From positions 1 to 6,599 of the forward strand of contig CAIVQM010000223.1 in NCBI GenBank assembly GCA_903908025.1: 6,599 bases of DNA, in the 5' to 3' direction. The position numbers and the translations under genes were made by a program. This stretch comes from an uncultured bacterium (lineage in GTDB: Bacteria; Actinomycetota; Actinomycetes; S36-B12). Positions 1-4,800 of the stretch are shown here, one piece after another. Position 1 is the first letter of the stretch. Every line of letters starts with the position of its first letter. Below the pieces are notes generated by a model. It was not told where the DNA came from. It did no database searches and saw only the letters and a program-made list of their open reading frames with translations.

Positions 1-491
1 CAATCTTCGCCGATATCAAGATCGTCGACGGTGCCCGCAAGTACGTCGTCGCTGCTGCGGGCCACGGGGCGCGGATCGTGTCCGTCTGCGGCGTGGCCTC
101 TGACGCAACGATCCGAGAAGCCATCGCCGGCGGACGCGAGGCACGAGTCCGGATCGCCGTGGACCTGTACGAGGCGGCGGACCCGATCACGCGGGCACGC
201 GAGGTTGTCGCCATGGGCGCTGACCTCGTCTACCTCCATTACGGTGGCGACTCTTGGGTGGCGGATCCCGCCGCCGACCAGACCCTCCGCCTAGTTCCAT
301 CGCTGCGCCTGGCGGTGGATATCCCGATTGGGTTTGCCACGGCCTCCGCCGAGGACGCCGTTGCCGCCGCCGTTGCCGGTGCCGATGTGATTACCGTGGG
401 CTACCCGTTCCTGACGGGGCCGGATGCCGAGGGGATGCTGACCGACCTTGTGCGCAGGGTGCACTCGGCACGGTCCGCTCCCCAAGCATAG
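1..491 (+). CDS. HPS/KGPDC-like lyase (OMP decarboxylase suprafamily), C-terminal part
   Basis: This is the C-terminal 162 residues of a TIM-barrel lyase; the reading frame is open from base 3 and the start lies left of the window. It stops with TAG at 489-491. The fragment opens with ADIKIVD, the DxKxxD catalytic motif of the OMP decarboxylase suprafamily. It continues with barrel segments typical of 3-hexulose-6-phosphate synthase and 3-keto-L-gulonate-6-phosphate decarboxylase (GARIVSVCGVASDATI, then VDLYEAADPITRA, then GADLVYLHYGGD). Family members are about 210-220 aa, so about 50 N-terminal residues are missing. The LHxGGD segment resembles HPS more than KGPDC. Two expected C-terminal phosphate-binding motifs look altered: AGGI is replaced by FATA, and the GRAIT/GGAIT region reads GYPFLT. 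Known enzymes of this family make or break a C-C bond of a ketose 6-phosphate using Mg2+; the true substrate here is unknown. The next gene starts 28 bases downstream on the same strand, so the two are probably co-transcribed. Confidence 0.85.
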   Translation, partial: IFADIKIVDGARKYVVAAAGHGARIVSVCGVASDATIREAIAGGREARVRIAVDLYEAADPITRAREVVAMGADLVYLHYGGDSWVADPAADQTLRLVPSLRLAVDIPIGFATASAEDAVAAAVAGADVITVGYPFLTGPDAEGMLTDLVRRVHSARSAPQA

Positions 492-519
492 GAACACCTC
501 GCATCAGAGGAGAGGCACG

Positions 520-1539
520 ATGAAGGCAATCTTGCTGACGGCGCCCGGCCTGCTGGAGTACGTCGACGTCCCGGACCCTGTTCTCGACGAGGAGTTCGAC
601 ATCCTGGTGCGCGTCGGCGCGACGAGCATCTGCGGCAGCGACACGCATGGCTACACCGGCCACGGCGGACGGCGCGTCCCGCCGCTGATCATGGGCCACG
701 AGACATGCGGGACGGTGGCAGCTGTTGGGCCTGGCGTGACCGGCGTCGCGGTCGGCGACCGGATCTTCGTGGCGCCGATGCTCTCTTGCCTGCGTTGCCC
801 GCCATGCTCGACGGGCGCCTATGATGCCTGCACGAGCCGCCTGGTCTACGGCGCCGATATGCCCGGCGCCTTCGCGGAACTGCTCCGCATCAAGGCCCGG
901 TCCGCGGTGCCAATCCCCGATGGCGTGTCGTTTGTGCAGGCGGCCCTCATCGAGCAACTGTCGGTGGTTGTCAAGGGCGTCAGCAGGGCCTCCATCGCGG
1001 CAGGGGACTCCGTGGCGGTCGTGGGAGGAGGGCCTATCGGACTGCTCGCGGTCTGCCTGCTTGCCCTTCACCACCCCCGAAACCTCGTGGTCGTGGAACC
1101 AGATGCGGGGCGAAGGGCCAAGGCGATCGAGCTCGGAGCAACCCTCGCGATTGACCCCGCGTCGACCGATCCATGGACAGCTGTGGCCGAGGTGACGGCG
1201 GGCGTAGGCGTTGATGTGTGCGTGGAGGCGGCCGGCATCACGCCGACGGTCGCGACCGCGGTCAACGTCATCCGGCCCGGAGGCACCATGGTCTGGTTGG
1301 GCAACACTGGGCGTGTCGTGGAGATCGACGAGTTCAAGGTTGTGTGGAACCAGCTGACCATCGTCGCCAGCGTCGGGATGACTCAGGCCAGCATCATGCG
1401 CGCGATCGAGCTGATCGAGACCGGGGCCGTGCCCGTGGAGCGCCTAGTGAGCCTGGCTGTCCCGCTTGCCGAGGGTGTTGCCGCCTTCGAGCGAACGGTG
1501 CACGACCTTTCCGTCATCAAGACCGTGCTGCTGCCATAG
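520..1539 (+). CDS. Zinc-dependent medium-chain alcohol/polyol dehydrogenase
   Basis: A complete 339-aa member of the zinc-containing MDR family, closest in pattern to sorbitol, threonine and galactitol-1-phosphate dehydrogenases. These oxidise a secondary alcohol of a polyol or sugar with NAD(P)+ in the cytoplasm. Catalytic zinc ligands are visible: Cys38 in SICGSD, the His60-Glu61 pair in MGHE, and Glu145 in ALIEQL. The structural zinc site is intact (Cys90, Cys93, Cys96, Cys104). The Rossmann motif is VAVVGGGPIG (about 165-174), and Glu193 ends the second beta strand, which suggests NAD+ rather than NADP+. The usual EP after the catalytic loop is EQ. The ATG at 520 is chosen because the purine-rich AGAGGAGAGG (506-515) sits just upstream and the protein then begins like other family members (MKAILLTAPG); an upstream in-frame ATG at 448 would overlap the lyase gene. 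It lies 28 bases after the lyase and converges with dhaL. The substrate is not predictable from sequence alone. Confidence 0.93.
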   Translation: MKAILLTAPGLLEYVDVPDPVLDEEFDILVRVGATSICGSDTHGYTGHGGRRVPPLIMGHETCGTVAAVGPGVTGVAVGDRIFVAPMLSCLRCPPCSTGAYDACTSRLVYGADMPGAFAELLRIKARSAVPIPDGVSFVQAALIEQLSVVVKGVSRASIAAGDSVAVVGGGPIGLLAVCLLALHHPRNLVVVEPDAGRRAKAIELGATLAIDPASTDPWTAVAEVTAGVGVDVCVEAAGITPTVATAVNVIRPGGTMVWLGNTGRVVEIDEFKVVWNQLTIVASVGMTQASIMRAIELIETGAVPVERLVSLAVPLAEGVAAFERTVHDLSVIKTVLLP

Positions 1540-1613
1540 GGGTGGGTTGCCGCGGAACTCGAGAGCCAAGATCTGCCGCAACGGACAACGCCCGATGGAG
1601 CGGACCAGATCAG

Positions 1614-1629
1614 GCGGGACTGGCCCCGC
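1614..1629. terminator. Weak hairpin in the convergent gap between dehydrogenase and dhaL
   Basis: The roughly 100-base gap between the two convergent stop codons holds one small inverted repeat: GCGGG, a 6-base loop, then CCCGC. There is no T-tract on either side, so it is not a convincing intrinsic terminator. Nothing else was recognised in this gap. Confidence 0.2.
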
Positions 1630-1641
1630 GTTCGAGTAGCC

Positions 1642-2298
1642 TCAGGCGTCCATGTCTTCCAGAAGACCGCTGATCGAGGACGCGAACGTGCCAAGCAGCA
1701 GGGCACATGACGTGGCGCCCGCATCCAGCACGCCTCGGGATCTCTCCCCCAGCCGGCTTGCGCGGCCCACCTTGGCCACGAGGTCCCGGGTCGAGTCGCG
1801 GCCCTCATCCGCCGCCCTCGCCATGCTCTCGAGCGCGTCGGCAAAAGCCCCGCCACCGGCCAGACTCGCGTGGTACGCCTCCCGCGCCGGAAGCAGCACG
1901 TCGACCAGTGTCTTGTCGCCGAGACCGGCGCCGCCCACATCGAGGATTGCGTCAGTCCCGGCGTCGAGCATTCGTCCGAAGAGGTCGGCATCAATCTCAG
2001 GGTGCCCCAGCGCCGTTCGGGCCATCTCCTCAAAGAAGGTGCCGTAGAGCGGCCCCATCGATCCACCGATCTCCGTGAGGAGCGTGTCGCCGAGGACGTC
2101 GAGACCGCCCGCGAGATCCGTCTCCACGGTGAACCGCTGACCGGCTCGTGTGAAACCTTTGCGCATGTTCACGCCGTGATCGCCGTCGCCGATGGCTCCG
2201 TCGATCTCGCTCAGGAGAATCGCGTTCGCGTCAATCGTCGCAATGAGTGCGTCGACGACCGTGCGCCCCCGACGTGCGAGAAACGTTGCCTTCGTCAT
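1642..2298 (-). CDS. dhaL: DhaL-type dihydroxyacetone kinase ATP-binding subunit (DAK2/DhaL domain)
   Basis: A complete 218-aa protein, the usual length for DhaL, the nucleotide-binding half of dihydroxyacetone kinases. DhaL is an all-helical barrel that holds ADP/ATP through Mg2+ and passes phosphate to a ketose bound covalently on DhaK. The Mg-nucleotide ligands are present with the right spacing: Asp33, Asp38 and Asp40 in DGAIGDGDHG. GGSMGPLYGTFF (78-89), GLGDKTLVDVL (125-135) and VGRASRLGERSRG (177-189) are the other family blocks. The ATG at 2298 is supported by GGAG (complement of 2306-2309) seven bases upstream. It also forms an ATGA overlap with a short upstream frame. No dhaK lies next to it on either side within the window, and no DhaM is seen. 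It could partner a DhaK encoded elsewhere or act on a different small ketose such as a tetrulose, as DhaKL-like kinases do in tetritol pathways. The family assignment is firm; the substrate is not. Confidence 0.92.
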   Translation of the reverse strand: MTKATFLARRGRTVVDALIATIDANAILLSEIDGAIGDGDHGVNMRKGFTRAGQRFTVETDLAGGLDVLGDTLLTEIGGSMGPLYGTFFEEMARTALGHPEIDADLFGRMLDAGTDAILDVGGAGLGDKTLVDVLLPAREAYHASLAGGGAFADALESMARAADEGRDSTRDLVAKVGRASRLGERSRGVLDAGATSCALLLGTFASSISGLLEDMDA

Positions 2299-2480
2299 GC
2301 GTGCGCTCCGAACTGGCAGAGGCCTTTGCTGTCGGGTGTGACGTCGAGAGAGCGCCAGAACTCGTCGTCGGGCTTCGAACCCCGCCAGCGGCTGCCGATG
2401 AACTGCCGCCAGGGGACTTTGACTCTGATGCTTGGCGGGAGCTTCCGCAGCGACGCCACAGCAATGCCGTTAACCTTCAA
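2295..2480 (-). CDS. Possible small gene overlapping the dhaL start (61 aa, unknown)
   Basis: An open frame whose TGA overlaps the dhaL ATG as ATGA, the arrangement typical of translational coupling. From a TTG at 2480 it gives 61 residues, rich in Arg, Trp, Pro and Asp, with segments such as KLPPSIRVKVPWRQF and KPDDEFWRSLD. About 80% of its third codon positions are G or C, higher than the surrounding non-coding DNA, which supports coding. No family was recognised, and no signal peptide or membrane segment is visible. The start is uncertain. Alternatives are a GTG at 2459 (54 aa) and an ATG at 2642 (115 aa), the last of which would run through the palindrome at 2498-2505. No start has a well-placed Shine-Dalgarno sequence. 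It could be a genuine small partner of DhaL, the remnant of a longer gene, or a chance open frame. Confidence 0.35.
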   Translation of the reverse strand: MKVNGIAVASLRKLPPSIRVKVPWRQFIGSRWRGSKPDDEFWRSLDVTPDSKGLCQFGAHA

Positions 2481-2497
2481 GCCTCGACACGGGACAG

Positions 2498-2505
2498 TGT
2501 ATACA
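2498..2505. promoter_or_regulatory. TGTATACA palindrome between divergent genes, candidate operator/promoter
   Basis: A perfect 8-base palindrome, partly repeated as TGTAT at 2507-2511, stands out as an AT-rich island in GC-rich DNA between the minus-strand dhaL unit and the plus-strand MtnA-like gene. TGTATACA cores are common in operators of GntR-family regulators that control sugar and acid catabolism (general knowledge). The same stretch offers a plus-strand -10-like TACAAT (2502-2507, five of six consensus bases), but no well-spaced -35 was found. No regulator gene is in the window. The role is inferred from position and symmetry. Confidence 0.35.
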
Positions 2506-2640
2506 ATGTATGCGCTGGCGACGGGAGCGCTGTGACGGTTGCCGCCACAACACTGCCCGAAACGCCAGACGGATCCGTGGCGCCACCCCCGACGCCCGTC
2601 GCGGTCCTCCGACGGCCATGCACCCACTGAGGACAGGATC

Positions 2641-2760
2641 ATGCAACTCAATTCCGTCGCAGGCAGGCGCGACCGGGTGAGTGCCCGCAGCTCTGTCAAA
2701 GCGTCGGCCATCCGCTGGCTCGTGGCCGGATGGGGGTCGTCCGATGAGCGGCGCGGATGA
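2641..2760 (+). CDS. Possible 39-aa leader ORF upstream of the MtnA-like gene
   Basis: A short frame starting at ATG 2641 with a good Shine-Dalgarno, GAGGA (2629-2633), seven bases upstream. It ends with TGA at 2758-2760, 17 bases inside the MtnA-like gene that starts at 2744, in another frame. The predicted peptide is basic (many Arg, Lys, Ser) and has one short hydrophobic patch (IRWLVAGW). No family is recognised. Its ribosome site is stronger than that of the downstream gene, so it may be a leader peptide whose translation delivers ribosomes to the 2744 start. Chance occurrence cannot be excluded at this length. Confidence 0.3.
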   Translation: MQLNSVAGRRDRVSARSSVKASAIRWLVAGWGSSDERRG

Positions 2761-4030
2761 CTCCAAACGTCGCGCGCTGGCACCCGGGGAGATTGGTCCC
2801 GACCAGGGTCGGCGTCGCTTCTTCCGCGCCATCTCGCGAGAAGCTGTCCAGGCGGCTGGCTCCGTCCTCGGTACGGCGTCGGCGGTGCAGCGGGACGCAG
2901 CCACACTGACGTCCCAGTTGCTTGGACTGGGTACGGCATCGGCCGGCACATCCGCAGCGCTAGGCGCCCTCTCAGGGGGCATCTTCCGGCGTCCGTACCG
3001 CCTCGATGCCGGAAGTGTGATGGTCCTGGACCAGAGGCAACTCCCCGGCTCGGTCCTCGAGATCGAGTGCCGCACCGGCGGCGATGTGGCCGAGTGCATG
3101 CGCAACCTCTCCGTGCGCGGTGGTCCCGTTCTTGGCGAGTTGGCCGCATACGCCATGGCACTCACGGCGGCTCGCAACGCAGTCGGCACCCCCTACATCC
3201 GCTACATGGAGATCACCCGGACCGGCGAGTCGCTCCGGGAGGCCCGACCGGACAGCGCGGCCGTGGCTGTTGCTGTTGAACGCTGCCTGGCGGCGTTTCG
3301 AGCGTTCGTCGAGCCAGCTGATGGGGCCGAAATCGCCCTGGCCGTTCGCATGGTCGCGGATGCCATCGCCATGGAGGTGAACCACGGCCTGAGCCGGCTC
3401 GTCCGCGATGGCGCGGGCCTTGTTGCACAGCCCGAGGGACGGCCCCTTGAGATCCTCACGATTGATGCCACAGGACCACTCTCGGGAGGGCCCGTCGGCA
3501 CGGCGATGGGCGTGATGCTGGTCATGGCAGCCGCCGGGCGCCCAGTCCACGCGTGGGTGGCGGAGACGCGCCCGGCACTTGCAGGTGCACGCCTGGCGGC
3601 TCTTGAGCTTCGGGCGGCGCACGTGCAGTTCACCGTCATAGCCGATGGCGCCGTCGGCTGGCTGCTGCGCGAACGGCGAGTGGACGCCGTGTTCGTCGGG
3701 GCGGAGCGGATCGCCATCAACGGGGACTTCGTCAATGCGACGGGGACTTATCCACTCGCCGCTCTCGCCGCCCGCCACGGCGTTCCGCTATACGTCTGTG
3801 CGCCGATGGCTGCCGTCGATAGCACGACGGCGGACGGTTCGGGTTTTGTGGTGCCTCTCCGGGCGGGCGTTGAACTGTTGCAAGCAGCGGGCGACGTGGT
3901 GCCGGCGTCCACGGACGCACTTGTGCCGCTTGATGACATCACGCCAGCCGACCTGGTGCGCGCGTACGTGACCGACGAGGGTGTCCTGCAGCCTCCGTTC
4001 CGGCGCGCTCCCGAGGAACAGCCGGCCTGA
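2744..4030 (+). CDS. MtnA/eIF2B-family sugar-phosphate isomerase homologue with atypical active site
   Basis: A complete 428-aa protein. Residues about 87-405 match the methylthioribose-1-phosphate isomerase / eIF2B-alpha-beta-delta fold: VLDQRQLPG (94-102), VRGGPVLGELAAYA (124-137), AETRPALAGARLAALEL (273-289), VGAERIAINGDFVNATGTYPLA (318-339) and APMAAVDST (353-361). Catalytic enzymes of this family (MtnA, ribose-1,5-bisphosphate isomerase, 5-deoxyribose-1-phosphate isomerase) use the Cys of THCNAG and the Asp of VGADRI. Here those blocks read TIDATG (Asp241 in place of Cys) and VGAERI (Glu321 in place of Asp), and the NKIGT lysine is Ala. Ordinary MtnA activity is therefore doubtful. About 80 extra N-terminal residues include RRRFFRAISREAV and an Ala/Ser/Thr-rich stretch. 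ATG 2744 is preferred (GGGGG at 2732-2736, spacing 7) over an in-frame GTG at 2681, which lacks a proper ribosome site. It is divergent from dhaL and convergent with the VOC gene. It may be an isomerase with altered chemistry or a ligand-binding regulator. Confidence 0.87.
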   Translation: MSGADDSKRRALAPGEIGPDQGRRRFFRAISREAVQAAGSVLGTASAVQRDAATLTSQLLGLGTASAGTSAALGALSGGIFRRPYRLDAGSVMVLDQRQLPGSVLEIECRTGGDVAECMRNLSVRGGPVLGELAAYAMALTAARNAVGTPYIRYMEITRTGESLREARPDSAAVAVAVERCLAAFRAFVEPADGAEIALAVRMVADAIAMEVNHGLSRLVRDGAGLVAQPEGRPLEILTIDATGPLSGGPVGTAMGVMLVMAAAGRPVHAWVAETRPALAGARLAALELRAAHVQFTVIADGAVGWLLRERRVDAVFVGAERIAINGDFVNATGTYPLAALAARHGVPLYVCAPMAAVDSTTADGSGFVVPLRAGVELLQAAGDVVPASTDALVPLDDITPADLVRAYVTDEGVLQPPFRRAPEEQPA

Positions 4031-4069
4031 CCTCGCAGGTCATCGCCTCCGGGGCTTTCCTCGGTCAGG
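4026..4069. terminator. Nested inverted repeats across the convergent stop codons
   Basis: Between the MtnA-like gene and the VOC gene, TGACCT-CGC-AGGTCA (4028-4042) forms a perfect 6-bp stem with a 3-base loop, and its left arm includes the plus-strand stop. CCTGACC (4026-4032) can instead pair with GGTCAGG (4063-4069), bringing together the stop codons of both genes. A short GC stem at 4045-4055 is followed by TTT on the plus strand. This may serve as a weak bidirectional terminator; no long T-tract is present. Confidence 0.4.
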
Positions 4070-4640
4070 TTGGCAGGTCGCCGGGGTAGTACGGGTGCGG
4101 TCCGTTCATGGCCCGGTAGTCCTCGGCGAACTTGGCGTCGAGCAGCTCCAGGCCGAAGTGCGAGCTGCCCCGGACCGTGTCGAGGAAGGCGAAGTAGTCC
4201 GGGATGCCGACGCTTCCCGGCTCCTGGACGATCGCCGACACCGGACGATCCCGTAGCTCGGGACGCAGCCTCGATGGCGACGTGACGACCTCCAAGCCAA
4301 GGCTGGGGGCCTTGGCCAACTCGGTGGCGAGGTCGCGGACCCAGAAGGCGATGTGGTGGAGACCAGCGCCGCGACGCTCAACGTGCTCGCGGTGATGGGT
4401 GCGGCCAACCTTGGTCTGGATAAGCTCGAGCGACGTGCCACCGAGCCGTGCGAAGGCAACCTGGACAACCACGGGTCCCGAGTCGGAGCCGTGGAGCTGG
4501 ATGCCGCCCGACGAGGCTGCCTCGTACGTGTGCCACGTCGGGATCCCGAGGGCCGCGCCCCAGGTCTCCGCGAATTCCTCCACGCTCTCGACGGCGAAGC
4601 CGATGTGGGAGAAGCCCAGGATGTCGAGCGGCTGAGGCAT
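4065..4640 (-). CDS. VOC-superfamily metalloprotein (glyoxalase / methylmalonyl-CoA epimerase-like)
   Basis: A complete 191-aa protein with two beta-alpha-beta-beta-beta repeats of the vicinal oxygen chelate fold. The first repeat begins GFSHIGFAVESVEEF (9-23) and the second GAGLHHIAFWVRDL (91-104). All four candidate metal ligands are visible: His12, Glu72 in TSLELI, His96 in GLHHIAF, and Glu165 in HFGLELL. The protein therefore probably binds a divalent metal. Known relatives are epimerases, glyoxalases, isomerases of keto-acids and sugar derivatives, and extradiol dioxygenases; the sequence does not tell which. The ATG at 4640 is fixed by a strong GGAGG (complement of 4648-4652) seven bases upstream, so the open frame that continues to 4916 is not part of the gene. 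It lies 160 bases downstream of the propeller gene and may be in the same operon or have its own promoter. Its place beside sugar genes suggests epimerisation or isomerisation of a carbonyl intermediate, by inference only. Confidence 0.85.
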   Translation of the reverse strand: MPQPLDILGFSHIGFAVESVEEFAETWGAALGIPTWHTYEAASSGGIQLHGSDSGPVVVQVAFARLGGTSLELIQTKVGRTHHREHVERRGAGLHHIAFWVRDLATELAKAPSLGLEVVTSPSRLRPELRDRPVSAIVQEPGSVGIPDYFAFLDTVRGSSHFGLELLDAKFAEDYRAMNGPHPYYPGDLPT

Positions 4641-4647
4641 GCGGTTT

Positions 4648-4652
4648 CCTCC
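4648..4652 (-). promoter_or_regulatory. Shine-Dalgarno GGAGG for the VOC gene
   Basis: GGAGG on the minus strand, seven bases before the ATG at 4640. It decides the start against a frame that stays open for 92 further codons upstream. Confidence 0.8.
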
Positions 4653-4704
4653 AGTTTCGGTCGATGGCCGTTGCTGACACCAGATCGATCGTTCGACGCG
4701 GCAA

Positions 4705-4741
4705 CTGAGGCCGCGCCTCAGGCGTGCGGGCCACGAGGCCC
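4705..4741. repeat. Two adjacent hairpins between the propeller and VOC genes
   Basis: CTGAGGC-CGC-GCCTCAG (4705-4721) is a perfect 7-bp stem with a 3-base loop, and GGGCC-ACGA-GGCCC (4728-4741) is a 5-bp stem with a tetraloop. Both lie in the 160-base space between the propeller stop and the VOC start. With no T-run on the minus strand they are not classical terminators; they could stabilise or attenuate a shared minus-strand transcript. A GATCGATC palindrome at 4683-4690 is also present. No promoter was recognised in this gap. Confidence 0.45.
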
Positions 4742-4800
4742 CCGAGAGTGCTACTTGGCGACGCCGAGCCCCATTCCGGTCCGACACCTGTGCCGGGCGG

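Noticed and set aside
448..519. Earlier ATG for the dehydrogenase
   Set aside because: It overlaps the lyase gene and adds residues unlike the family; the ATG at 520 has a strong ribosome site and a typical N-terminus.
391..1074. Minus-strand open frame of 227 codons opposite the lyase end and the dehydrogenase
   Set aside because: Low-complexity Arg/His/Asp-rich translation with no recognisable motif; the plus-strand dehydrogenase has complete zinc and NAD motifs over the same DNA.
1383..2066. Minus-strand open frame of 227 codons overlapping dhaL in another frame
   Set aside because: Arg/Ser/Trp-rich out-of-frame product; the dhaL frame carries the GDGDH and GGSMG motifs.
2681..2743. Extension of the MtnA-like gene to GTG 2681
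   Set aside because: No Shine-Dalgarno at suitable distance; ATG 2744 has a G-rich site with seven-base spacing.
2470..3189. Minus-strand open frames opposite the start of the MtnA-like gene (also 2295-3161 and 2972-3778)
   Set aside because: Arg/Pro/Ser-rich translations typical of antisense GC-rich DNA. Only the last part of the 2295-3161 frame (to about 2480) was kept as a possible small gene.
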